Notes: generated by a model not told the origin, from the letters alone. 23,605 bases of DNA from an archaeon (GCA_002688965.1 NZEE01000055.1:1-23605); one strand, 5' to 3'. Positions 6,947-13,744 are shown, counted from the first letter of the stretch. Made by a program: numbers and translations.

Positions 6947-7456
6947 TTAGCCCTCTCTTTCAGCAGGATCCAATGGAACCTGGTGCTGTGGTTTCTTACC
7001 CATCGTTATGAGATGGGTAGAAAGAATATTTGCTGCATCATTATCGCCAACCACCAGCATCTCAAGCGCTGCGATGATAGCATTCTTGAACCCACACACC
7101 ACTGAAACCGTCACTCCAGGTGGCATACGCCACATTGCTAGAAACGCGTCCATGGAGTTCTCAAAACCTGTCGACGGCAACGGAACCCCAATCACTGGAA
7201 CAACATGTTTCAGTTCTGCAGACATTGCGCCAGCAAGAGCTGCTGCCATACCAGCCCCAACAATAGCAATCGTCGGCACTTCCTGAGTGAGATTACTGCA
7301 GAAACGCTTCAACACATCTGAATTACGATGCGCTGAAATGATATCCAGCGTAACCTCCACATCCATAACACCGACCAACTCAAGCACATCTACCTTATCA
7401 AAGGCCCTAAGGTCGCTCGTGCTGCCGAGAACAACAGCGATTCTCATCTTCCCCAA
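6947..7456 (-). CDS. purE: PurE-like N5-carboxyaminoimidazole ribonucleotide mutase (class I), divergent
   Basis: Purine synthesis enzyme moving the carboxyl group of N5-CAIR to carbon, giving CAIR. Segments align to E. coli PurE: V-L-G-S-T-S-D near the N-terminus, S-A-H-R (the catalytic His region), V-G-A-G-M-A-A-A-L-A-G, P-V-I-G-V-P, and W-R-M-P-P-G-V. The second conserved histidine, normally in A-A-H-L-P-G, is absent (A-A-A-L-A-G), so activity or class is uncertain. A ribosome site AGGAGGTGAT, complementary to ten bases of the usual 16S 3' end, lies 8 nt before TTG 7456. I prefer that start, giving 169 residues; the ATG at 7447 would be 17 nt away. It is downstream of purH with a 39-nt gap and closes the cassette operon. 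Confidence 0.8.
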   Translation of the reverse strand: MGKMRIAVVLGSTSDLRAFDKVDVLELVGVMDVEVTLDIISAHRNSDVLKRFCSNLTQEVPTIAIVGAGMAAALAGAMSAELKHVVPVIGVPLPSTGFENSMDAFLAMWRMPPGVTVSVVCGFKNAIIAALEMLVVGDNDAANILSTHLITMGKKPQHQVPLDPAEREG

Positions 7457-7495
7457 TTGTATCACCTCCTCTCTTTGCTGCGCAAAACGCAGCTG

Positions 7496-9139
7496 TTAAT
7501 GGTTGAAGAAACCACGAATCTCGCCATCTGGCGCCATAACCATGGCTCCATTTCGTGCTATGCAGAACTGCCTCACAACATCGTCGTCCTTGACAGAACC
7601 GCTGGACGTCAAGATAGCTGTGACACCTGCCTGCGCAAGGGCCTCTGGGCCATCAGGATACGGAAAGAAACTGTCACTGTATGCAACAGCTCCTTCAAGC
7701 ATATCTCCATGACCAGCATCTGTCGCCCGCTTGATTGCAAGCTCACACGCACCAACTCGATCCTGCTGACCAACACCATTACCAATGAGCATGCGATTTT
7801 TGACAATTGTAATGGTATTGGAATTCGAGGTCGAACCCACTGCCCATGCCAGAACCAAGTCGCCTTCCAAAAACTCATTCAGTTCTCCGTGAACCACAAC
7901 ATCAGAAGCACTGAAATCCAACACATGGGTATAGTTGGGTTGGAGAAGGAAACCACCACGAACTTGACGGAACCTCGGCGAATGGTCAAGCAGAAGATAT
8001 TCATTATCCAAGGCCGGATTAACAATAATCCTACATCTTCCGCCTTTGCGCCGGAACGCCTTGATCGCATCGCCGTCAAAGGACGGTGCAATAACACCGT
8101 CAAACTTCTGGCGAGCATCGCCCGACATTCCTTCAGTAACCATGGCTTCAGCGATTCTTCCGGTGATGTCAAAGTTACACATCAGAAGCCCACCCATGAT
8201 AGCTCGAGTGTCCCCAGTAACAACATTCTTGGCAACACCCAATCTGTCAATACCATATGAAGCTCCACACGGATTTCCGTGTTTAACTCCAATTGCAATG
8301 AACGGCACGGCACCATCCTTCGCGTTAAAAGCTGCCACAGCATGGGTCATGGTCTGAAGCAATCGATCCATGTCAGTGAGGTTGTTGTAGCTCGGCGGCG
8401 AACCATCAATAACCTCAAACATGTCCAAGGCCAGCGGATCACCGCTATCAGTCGCAAACAACGCAGCCGGCACCTGGTGACCGTTCTCACCCTTTGGCAG
8501 TTCAGCCACCTGGTGGCCAAAGAATCCGTTATAGATTCCCTGACTATGAAAACGAGCGCCATGCATACGGTACTGGGCAACAGCAAAGTCTGCCTTGGCT
8601 GCCAGATACGTGAGGAATTCTTCCTCACCTGGCTTACCAGCTTTCAGCCAGTCAATGACTGTCGGACGGTCAGCAGCATCACACAACACAATGCGCCGAC
8701 CCTTGGCAGCTGAACTGAGCATGGTTGGACCACCAATGTCAGTCTTGTCAATAACTGACTCCATGGTAGCACCATCAGCTGCAATCGCATCCTCAAGAGG
8801 ATACATATCGCAGCAGACAAGACCAACATATGGAATACCAAGCTCTTTCATCTCTGCAACATCTTCTGCAAAATGTGTTGCCAGAAGACCAGCATGGAGC
8901 TCCCGCGAAAGGGTCACCACCCGATGCCCGAGAATCTTACCACCACCAACAAGCTCAGCAATGTCCCTGAGCTGTATACCAGCGTCAGGAATCCCTGCTT
9001 TGATTGCATCATAAGTACCGCCAGATGAAACAATCATCCAACCCATCTCAATGAGAGCTCTGGCAAACTCCACAATCCCTTCCTTGTTGTACACAGACAA
9101 CACTGCTGTTCCAGCATACTCGCGATTGTCAGACGACAT
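7496..9139 (-). CDS. purH: Bifunctional AICAR formyltransferase/IMP cyclohydrolase, bacterial type
   Basis: Would catalyse the last two steps to IMP. The start is ATG 9139, 8 nt after AGGAGG, giving 547 residues; an in-frame TTG six codons upstream lies in the ribosome site. The cyclohydrolase domain (about 10-200) has L-S-V-Y-N-K-E-G-I-V-E-F, S-S-G-G-T and D-I-G-G-P-T-M-L-S-S-A-A-K (134-146). The formyltransferase domain has G-E-N-G-H-Q (217-222), S-Y-N-N-L-T-D, K286-H287-G-N-P-C-G, G-N-G-V-G-Q-Q-D-R-V, S-D-S-F-F-P-Y and S-S-G-S-V-K-D-D. The motif usually G-R-V-K-T-L-H-P reads H-R-V-V-T-L-S-R, replacing the conserved Lys by Val. Archaea mostly use PurP and PurO for these steps, so a PurH with high G+C and a strong ribosome site suggests transfer from a bacterium. 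Confidence 0.93.
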   Translation of the reverse strand: MSSDNREYAGTAVLSVYNKEGIVEFARALIEMGWMIVSSGGTYDAIKAGIPDAGIQLRDIAELVGGGKILGHRVVTLSRELHAGLLATHFAEDVAEMKELGIPYVGLVCCDMYPLEDAIAADGATMESVIDKTDIGGPTMLSSAAKGRRIVLCDAADRPTVIDWLKAGKPGEEEFLTYLAAKADFAVAQYRMHGARFHSQGIYNGFFGHQVAELPKGENGHQVPAALFATDSGDPLALDMFEVIDGSPPSYNNLTDMDRLLQTMTHAVAAFNAKDGAVPFIAIGVKHGNPCGASYGIDRLGVAKNVVTGDTRAIMGGLLMCNFDITGRIAEAMVTEGMSGDARQKFDGVIAPSFDGDAIKAFRRKGGRCRIIVNPALDNEYLLLDHSPRFRQVRGGFLLQPNYTHVLDFSASDVVVHGELNEFLEGDLVLAWAVGSTSNSNTITIVKNRMLIGNGVGQQDRVGACELAIKRATDAGHGDMLEGAVAYSDSFFPYPDGPEALAQAGVTAILTSSGSVKDDDVVRQFCIARNGAMVMAPDGEIRGFFNH

Positions 9140-9178
9140 ACTACATCCCTCCTTCAAAAGACATACCTAGACTCCCCG

Positions 9179-9199
9179 AATTCCGCAACTTACGGAATT
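9179..9199 (-). promoter_or_regulatory. Hairpin in the purH leader
   Basis: AATTCCG (9179-9185) pairs with CGGAATT (9193-9199) around CAACTTA, 40 nt before the purH ATG. Cassette 2 has a different 7-bp hairpin (13776-13793) at almost the same distance from its first gene, so position rather than sequence is kept. A promoter-like TAAAAT lies next to it on the cargo strand. Confidence 0.45.
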
Positions 9200-9240
9200 T
9201 TACAGAGCCTTACCTAACAAGAACAAAACGTTTATTTTGA

Positions 9241-9308
9241 CAGCACAAGCAGCAAGCTGCAAATGCCGTGGAAGTAAGTTGTACTTCTCTGCGCTTTCGG
9301 TTGTATAT
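9241..9308. repeat. Right-end repeat of cassette 1
   Basis: Aligns to 13814-13880. Shared blocks are CAGCA-y-AA, then CAGCAAGCTG, AATGC, and the end TTGTRTAT. Structures: palindrome GCAGC-AA-GCTGC (9249-9260) and hairpin GAAGTA (9271-9276)/TACTTC (9282-9287). In cassette 2 the corresponding stems differ in sequence but still pair. It lies upstream of purH, so it would also be the first part of the cargo leader if transcription starts outside the element. Confidence 0.7.
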
Positions 9309-9358
9309 GTGAAGATTATTAATTAACAGAAAAACATTTTAACCCATCAATCATAATC

Positions 9359-9371
9359 CATTTTAAAAGGT
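9359..9371 (+). promoter_or_regulatory. Putative TATA box for the secreted-protein gene
   Basis: CATTTTAAAAGG lies about 35 nt before the ATG at 9400. It is in AT-rich host DNA just outside cassette 1 and is the best TATA candidate. A GGTTAG directly before the ATG may act as a ribosome site; the next gene has the same GTGGTTAG-ATG arrangement. Confidence 0.35.
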
Positions 9372-9399
9372 TAACAACATAAAATAGGCTAGTGGTTAG

Positions 9400-10263
9400 A
9401 TGAAAACATTCGCAATAGCATTAATTGTTTGTGTAATATTAATTTCTCCAGTCATAGTTTTTGCTGCAAAAGAAGCACCTTCTTTACAATGCCCAACAAA
9501 TCCATTAGATGCTTATGATAACATAAAATGGGACTCTGGTGATTATATTGCAAAAAAGGCAATAGTTCAAATAGGTTTTGATGATAATTTTGTAAAAAAA
9601 ACATACATGAAAGTAAAGCCAAAATATAGTCCATTCAAAATTGGTAAATCAATGAAGAAATTAACCAAATATATTAAGCAAAGCCCTAATGGCAAATTAT
9701 ATGCAAGAATAGCAGTCAAAGATAAATCAAAAGGTTATGTTTACAGTAATGTATGTGAAATTCAATTAGAATCATACAAAGTTCTAGACCCTAAACCATG
9801 GGTAAACAATGATCAATCAATTTCAACTTACAAACCTCTTAGTGGTGAAAAATCACTAGCTATGCATGTTGGTGATTTTGGAAATTATTTCACTCATACA
9901 TTTGACATGAAACTGTTTGATCAAGAATTACCATATGATTTAAGAAATGCCGTTATTACAGCAAAAATGAGATCACCAGGTCATTGTCCTGGTGGATATG
10001 GAAAAAACTGGATGCAAATCCATTTAGTTGATAATTACTATACCACAATGGTAAGCAAAAGTGTCTTATTCAGAGGCACTTACAAAGCAACAGTTAAATT
10101 AGACATTGCAAAAATGCAAAAGAAATTCCCTAGTTTCAAAGCAGATGAAGCTGCAGTAATCATGCTTGTAATAGGCACTTCAAATAGATGTGATGGAACA
10201 GCATATGCAGATGATATTACAATAGAAAAAAATGGAAAAATCGAAATATTCACATTCGAATAA
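9400..10263 (+). CDS. Secreted protein with probable C-terminal beta-sandwich domain, function unknown
   Basis: A 287-residue protein with a clear Sec signal peptide: basic start M-K-T, a hydrophobic stretch to about residue 20, and a V-F-A-A cleavage-like site near residue 22. There is no other membrane segment and no S-layer sorting tail that I can see. Cysteines in pairs far apart (Q-C-P, N-V-C-E, G-H-C-P, N-R-C-D) could form disulfides. The C-terminal half (about 150-287) has alternating hydrophobic strands and ends A-D-D-I-T-I-E, a pattern common in carbohydrate-binding or galactose-binding-like beta-sandwich modules; this is a guess from pattern only. G+C matches the host, unlike cassette 1 just upstream. 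The next gene shares its strand and start context but has its own TATA-like box. Confidence 0.75.
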   Translation: MKTFAIALIVCVILISPVIVFAAKEAPSLQCPTNPLDAYDNIKWDSGDYIAKKAIVQIGFDDNFVKKTYMKVKPKYSPFKIGKSMKKLTKYIKQSPNGKLYARIAVKDKSKGYVYSNVCEIQLESYKVLDPKPWVNNDQSISTYKPLSGEKSLAMHVGDFGNYFTHTFDMKLFDQELPYDLRNAVITAKMRSPGHCPGGYGKNWMQIHLVDNYYTTMVSKSVLFRGTYKATVKLDIAKMQKKFPSFKADEAAVIMLVIGTSNRCDGTAYADDITIEKNGKIEIFTFE

Positions 10264-10316
10264 GCATTTTCTTATTGGTTTAAAACATTTCCCACATAAA
10301 CAATTATTGTGGTTAG

Positions 10317-11333
10317 ATGTATAAGCAAGAATTAGGCGGACCTAATGCTGTGAAAATGATAGCCAAACTATGTAGAAACTTCAAACAAGCAGCTGAAATT
10401 GCATTTAGAAAAGGTAATAGATATGTATATGTGCCAGCAGCAATTGAAGATTCTGAAAACATTCTAAAATTACTCAAAACCCCAACAGGTATATTTATGA
10501 GTGGTAGAGGAACTATTATGGATAGTTCTAGTATGGGTGAAACAGTTTATTCTTCACTTCCAGAAGCTAGAAACAGTTTAGATAGCAATGGTTTACCAAA
10601 TTCAGGATTCTTAGAAATAGATATCATGAGTAAAACAATAACTGATTTTATTGATATAGATGGAATAAGTATTATTCCAGTAGAAAGTCCAATATTCACA
10701 CCACAAGAACCAAAAGTAGTATTTGAAGATCAAACAAACTCAGCTGAGAGATTAATACAAAAAATCAATGCAGTAGAAGGAATAATCAGTAATTATGAAC
10801 AAGAAAACCTACAAAAAAAAGATGATACTTCTGAATTTTTCTATAGAAAGGTTTTAGAAAAAATAGACAAAATTGAAGACAAAATCAATACAATCAACAA
10901 CTTGAAAGAAAAGATAGAACAATTAGAAAAACAGACAAAAAAACCAAAACGAAAACCTGCTAGAAAAAAGCCAGTTAAGAAAAAGAGAAAACCAGTAAAA
11001 CGAAAAGTTAAGAGAAAAACAACTCGTTCAGTTAAAAAAATCATAAAAAAGAAGCCAGTTAAGAAAAAGAAACCAAAAAAACGTACTACAAAAAAGAAAC
11101 TACCAACTGACATAAATCAACAAGAAGTTACAAACTTAATTCTTATCAAAGAACTGCAAAATCTACAAAAACAGCATAAAGAAGTAACAGGAACAATGTT
11201 CAAGAATAAACTAGTTCCTAAAACAATGAGTGCTCAAACATTCTATAAAGTAGTTAAACAGCTATTCCTATCTAGAAGAATCAGTAGACGAAAAAAAGGT
11301 AAAGATTTTATCTACAAAGTTCTCAGATTCTAA
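10317..11333 (+). CDS. Lys-rich coiled-coil protein with winged-helix-like C-terminus, function unknown
   Basis: A 338-residue cytoplasmic protein with no family I recognise. Residues 1-130 look like a compact alpha/beta domain. Residues 140-207 are a charged, helix-forming stretch with heptad-like hydrophobics (K-I-D-K-I-E-D-K-I-N-T-I), probably a coiled coil. Residues 207-262 are an almost pure Lys/Arg/Pro tract with repeats of K-K-P-V-K-K-K and resemble histone H1-type tails. Residues 265-338 are helical and end in a basic segment that could be a small winged helix (T-F-Y-K-V-V-K-Q-L-F). Nucleic-acid binding or nucleoid organisation is plausible but not shown. The ATG follows GTGGTTAG, as in the gene before it. 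Confidence 0.75.
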   Translation: MYKQELGGPNAVKMIAKLCRNFKQAAEIAFRKGNRYVYVPAAIEDSENILKLLKTPTGIFMSGRGTIMDSSSMGETVYSSLPEARNSLDSNGLPNSGFLEIDIMSKTITDFIDIDGISIIPVESPIFTPQEPKVVFEDQTNSAERLIQKINAVEGIISNYEQENLQKKDDTSEFFYRKVLEKIDKIEDKINTINNLKEKIEQLEKQTKKPKRKPARKKPVKKKRKPVKRKVKRKTTRSVKKIIKKKPVKKKKPKKRTTKKKLPTDINQQEVTNLILIKELQNLQKQHKEVTGTMFKNKLVPKTMSAQTFYKVVKQLFLSRRISRRKKGKDFIYKVLRF

Positions 11334-11343
11334 ATATTTAAAA
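11331..11343 (+). promoter_or_regulatory. Putative TATA box for HMG-CoA reductase
   Basis: TAAATATTTAAAA is centred about 28 nt before the ATG at 11366, the spacing expected for a leaderless archaeal mRNA. No ribosome site precedes the ATG, which fits. Confidence 0.5.
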
Positions 11344-11365
11344 CTCTATCTTCAAAGAATATGCC

Positions 11366-12631
11366 ATGACAGATGAAAAGAAGTTCAGAGATATGTCTTC
11401 TGATGAACGATTAGAAGTTCTCAAAAAAGAACGCAATCTAACAGACGAAGAAATGAAAGTATTTAGCAAAACAGGTTCTCTAGAACTAGAAAAAGCAAAT
11501 GGTATGATTGAAAACGTCATTGGAACTTCAGAATTACCTTTAGGTATAGCAACTTACTTTGTAATAGATGGTGAAGAACATTATATTCCAATGACTTTAG
11601 AAGAACCATCAGTAATTGCAGCTGCAAGTTATGCAGCTAAACTAGCATTACCAGATGGATTCAAAACTAAGGTAGATGAACCAGAAATGATTGGTCAAAT
11701 TCAATTAGTAGACATCAAAGACATGGAAAAAACCAAACATATCATAGAAGAAAATAAAGAAAAAATTAAAGAAATATGTAATGAGAAAGACAAAATTCTT
11801 GTAAAATTCGGTGGAGGATGCCGTGACGTTTATTTGAATGAATTAGATACAGAAGTAGGAAAAATGATTATAGTTAACTTAGTTGTCGACGTAAGAGATG
11901 CAATGGGTGCAAATGCAATAAATACCATGTCTGAAGCTACTGCACAATTCTTAGAAAAAGAAACAGGAGCAAAAGCATGTCTAAGAATTATAACTAACTT
12001 AGCAACTCGTAGAATTGCTAGAGCAGAAGCAATATGGAAAAAAGATGTTATAGGTGAAGCAGCAGTTGATGGCGTAATAAACGCATACCAATTTGCTAAA
12101 AATGATATTCAAAGATGCTCAACTCATAATAAAGGAATAATGAATGGTATTGATTCCGTTGTCATCGCTACAGGCAATGACTGGAGAGCAATAGAAGCAG
12201 GCGCTCATTCTTACGCAGCTTATGATAAAAAAGCAACAGGTGGGTATGGTAAATACAAACCATTAACAACATATACAAAAACACCAGAAGGTGATCTAAA
12301 AGGAGAAATTGAACTACCAATGGCTTTAGGAACAATAGGTGGAGCAATTAAAACAAACAAAACCGCTCAAGCATCTTTGAAAATACTAAATAATCCTAAT
12401 GCACAAAAACTTGCAGGCATCATAGTTAGTGTAGGATTAGCACAAAATTTCGCAGCTCTTAGAGCAATGGCAACAGAAGGTATCCAAAGAGGACATATGC
12501 GTCTACATGCAAAAAATATAGCAATAACAGCCGGTGCAACTGGAGATGATATTGATAAAATAGCAAAACAAATGCTTGAAGAATTCTCGATTAGTGTTGA
12601 CAAAGCAAAAGAATTGCTAGAAAACAAGTAA
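11366..12631 (+). CDS. hmgA: Hydroxymethylglutaryl-CoA reductase, class II
   Basis: Makes mevalonate from HMG-CoA with NAD(P)H, or degrades it in some bacteria; in an archaeon it would feed isoprenoid membrane lipids. It has 421 residues and no membrane segment. Motifs match the class II (Pseudomonas mevalonii-like) enzyme: E49-N-V-I-G-T-S-E-L-P-L-G-I-A, E-E-P-S-V-I-A-A-A-S (79-88), D-V-R-D-A-M-G-A-N (175-183), H-N-K256-G-I-M-N-G, A-T-G-N-D272-W-R, G-T-I-G-G (322-326), and G-H377-M-R-L-H-A-K-N. The inferred catalytic set E49, K256, D272 and H377 is complete. Start choice is supported by TATA spacing. Base composition is like the host's. tRNA-Gly follows 42 nt after the stop. Confidence 0.96.
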   Translation: MTDEKKFRDMSSDERLEVLKKERNLTDEEMKVFSKTGSLELEKANGMIENVIGTSELPLGIATYFVIDGEEHYIPMTLEEPSVIAAASYAAKLALPDGFKTKVDEPEMIGQIQLVDIKDMEKTKHIIEENKEKIKEICNEKDKILVKFGGGCRDVYLNELDTEVGKMIIVNLVVDVRDAMGANAINTMSEATAQFLEKETGAKACLRIITNLATRRIARAEAIWKKDVIGEAAVDGVINAYQFAKNDIQRCSTHNKGIMNGIDSVVIATGNDWRAIEAGAHSYAAYDKKATGGYGKYKPLTTYTKTPEGDLKGEIELPMALGTIGGAIKTNKTAQASLKILNNPNAQKLAGIIVSVGLAQNFAALRAMATEGIQRGHMRLHAKNIAITAGATGDDIDKIAKQMLEEFSISVDKAKELLENK

Positions 12632-12673
12632 TTTAAACCATTTCTATATACTATTATGATACTCAACACACAT

Positions 12674-12744
12674 GCGGCTGTAGTCTAGTGGTAGGATCTG
12701 AGCCTTCCAAGCTCATGACCAGGGTTCGAATCCCTGCGGCCGCA
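12674..12744 (+). tRNA. tRNA-Gly (anticodon TCC)
   Basis: Full cloverleaf: acceptor GCGGCTG/CGGCCGC with one T-G pair, anticodon stem TGAGC/GCTCA around CTTCCAA giving anticodon TCC, T arm AGGGTTCGAATCCCT, discriminator A, no encoded CCA. TATATACT at about 12645-12652 is a suitable upstream TATA box. Cassette 2 begins only about 16 bases after its 3' end, but no copy of the tRNA 3' end is found at the far end of the cassette. Confidence 0.97.
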
Positions 12745-12760
12745 TTTTCAATTTTATTCT

Positions 12761-12817
12761 ATACACACCTTTAAGTTGACAAAAGAAAACAAAGCGCGTT
12801 GATTTACGCGCAATGTT
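12761..12817. repeat. Left-end repeat of cassette 2
   Basis: Matches 6884-6940 without gaps, with 15 identical bases CCTTTAAGTTGACAA. The hairpin GCGCGT (12794-12799)/ACGCGC (12806-12811) has loop TGATTT, similar to TGTTAT in cassette 1, while the stem bases have changed on both arms. On the cargo strand the hairpin is followed by TTTGTTTTCTTTTG, a U-rich tail. Confidence 0.7.
12794..12811 (-). terminator. Terminator-like hairpin after the cassette 2 operon
   Basis: A G+C-only core stem (GCGCG/CGCGC) read on the cargo strand 14 nt after the last stop codon, followed by TTTGTTTTCTTTTG. This looks like a bacterial intrinsic terminator and is a better one than its partner in cassette 1. Confidence 0.55.
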
Positions 12818-12825
12818 CAAAAATT

Positions 12826-13131
12826 TCACTCAGCAACCGTAGCCGAACCTTCTGGCAACTGGTGTTCAAACCGAATGCATGGCTTACCCTGACGCATGGG
12901 AAACCTGCGAGAGGTGAATTCAAACTGTTCTTGAGTACCAATGAACAGAATAAACGGTTCATCACCTTCTGGAAGGTCCTTGAACGTAACCTCAGGAGCA
13001 TCGTCTTTTGGCGGATTTCCCGGAAGACCATAAGGATATCCAACCAAACAAGAAAAATCAAGAGCCGCGTCTGACGGCTTATCCTTCTTGAACGTCATGT
13101 GTATCACTGCCATTGCTCTTCTAGCCTTCAT
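12826..13131 (-). CDS. Hypothetical small soluble protein (cassette 2, third gene)
   Basis: About 101 residues, no membrane segment, no family recognised. It is rich in Pro, Glu and Asp in the middle (P-P-K-D-D-A-P-E-V, L-P-E-G-D-E-P) and contains a F-I-L-F-I-G-T hydrophobic strand. I start it at ATG 13131, 6 nt after AGGAGG; the adjacent ATG at 13134 overlaps the stop of the gene before it (ATGA). Tight overlap with two membrane-protein genes suggests that the three products work together, but nothing shows how. Confidence 0.65.
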   Translation of the reverse strand: MKARRAMAVIHMTFKKDKPSDAALDFSCLVGYPYGLPGNPPKDDAPEVTFKDLPEGDEPFILFIGTQEQFEFTSRRFPMRQGKPCIRFEHQLPEGSATVAE

Positions 13132-13406
13132 CATGCCCCTCCTTTCCGGACAACTCCACTGTTAGCATTGCGGAGCCCATACCACAAAAAGATGATTAAT
13201 GCAGGTAATGAAAAAAATCCTGCAAAAATTAGTAAACGCAATCCAGCATAAGCGGCTACTAACTTCGTACCCATAACCCCATCCACGACTCCAGTGGAAA
13301 CTACAATGATGTTAACCGCAATTGCAAAAACCCCGAAAATGAACAAACCCACTGAACTTGCAGCAAATAGGACCGCCGTATACTTCCAGATATTCATCTT
13401 TTCCAT
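13131..13406 (-). CDS. Hypothetical two-helix membrane protein (cassette 2, second gene)
   Basis: A 91-residue protein with two strong membrane segments, about residues 10-36 (V-L-F-A-A-S-S-V-G-L-F-I-F-G type) and 56-77 (L-L-I-F-A-G-F-F-S-L-P-A-L-I-I-F-L). It ends in a short basic tail. A GGAGG lies 10 nt before ATG 13406. It overlaps the gene before it by 13 nt and the one after it by a stop/start overlap, so translation is coupled. No family recognised. Small paired membrane proteins may form a complex, a holin or a transporter part, but none of this can be decided here. Confidence 0.65.
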   Translation of the reverse strand: MEKMNIWKYTAVLFAASSVGLFIFGVFAIAVNIIVVSTGVVDGVMGTKLVAAYAGLRLLIFAGFFSLPALIIFLWYGLRNANSGVVRKGGA

Positions 13407-13744
13407 TTGAGGAGTTCCTCCAATATGTTACCAGCATCAGCTTTCCAAATATCATCATAGGATATTGGAGCCAAATGATTGAATCTATATGCTTCTCTGG
13501 CACTTGAGAAAATGTTCCTGCAGTACCGTAAAAACGGCCTTCGTATCATAACAAACAAAATCATGGAAAACACCGAAATTATACCAATCGGCAATACGAA
13601 TACCATGAAAGTGTCTCTTTCATAATAGTTCGCAAGAGTACCTATTGAAAAAAACACCAGAAATGTCGTAAGAACACATATCTTGAATGTGTTGCTGAGA
13701 CCTGTATCATCCACTGCCACAACCCGCGGTTTGAGCGTTTTCAT
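13394..13744 (-). CDS. Hypothetical two-helix membrane protein (cassette 2, first gene)
   Basis: A 116-residue protein with two membrane segments (about 22-40 and 47-67), followed by a basic stretch I-R-R-P-F-L-R-Y-C-R and a soluble C-terminal half of about 45 residues (Y-R-F-N-H-L-A-P-I-S-Y-D-D-I-W). The charge pattern suggests that this half is cytoplasmic. An AGGAG lies 7 nt before ATG 13744. A 7-bp hairpin (13776-13793) lies in its leader. No family recognised. Composition and ribosome site are unlike those of the archaeal neighbours and match the purine cassette. Confidence 0.65.
   Translation of the reverse strand: MKTLKPRVVAVDDTGLSNTFKICVLTTFLVFFSIGTLANYYERDTFMVFVLPIGIISVFSMILFVMIRRPFLRYCRNIFSSAREAYRFNHLAPISYDDIWKADAGNILEELLKWKR

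Larger units (their letters stand above)
6884..9308 (-). mobile_element. Cassette 1: putative non-autonomous gene cassette carrying purH-purE
   Basis: A 2.4-kb insert, clearly richer in G+C by eye than the DNA on both sides. Its two ends match those of cassette 2 (12761-13880) while the cargo is unrelated. Left end: ATATATA, then CCTTTAAGTTGACAA (6891-6905) and a 9-bp hairpin (6914-6937). Right end: palindrome GCAGC-AA-GCTGC (9249-9260), hairpin 9271-9287, terminal TTGTATAT (9301-9308). The outermost bases form a short imperfect inverted repeat, ATATATA against ATATACA. Cargo genes read leftward, with strong AGGAGG ribosome sites. No recombinase is encoded and I see no clear target-site duplication. 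It sits between two divergent host genes, so no coding sequence is broken. Exact end points are inferred from the comparison of the two copies. Confidence 0.6.

Noticed and set aside
7457..8260. Long plus-strand open frame (267 codons) over purH, and other long frames in the same region
   Set aside because: Antisense shadows of the well-supported purH gene in G+C-richer DNA; no recognisable motifs and no ribosome site.
6884..9308. Assembly chimera explaining the G+C-rich purine genes
   Set aside because: Not fully excluded, but two separate inserts with the same ends and different cargo in one contig are hard to get by misassembly.
10291..10312. Small inverted repeat CCACA/TGTGG before the Lys-rich protein gene
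   Set aside because: Five pairs with a long AT-rich loop; too weak to call a regulatory structure.
10841..11113. Minus-strand frame encoding a Phe/Leu-rich 'membrane protein'
   Set aside because: It is the complement of the Lys-codon tract of the gene at 10317-11333 and has no independent support.
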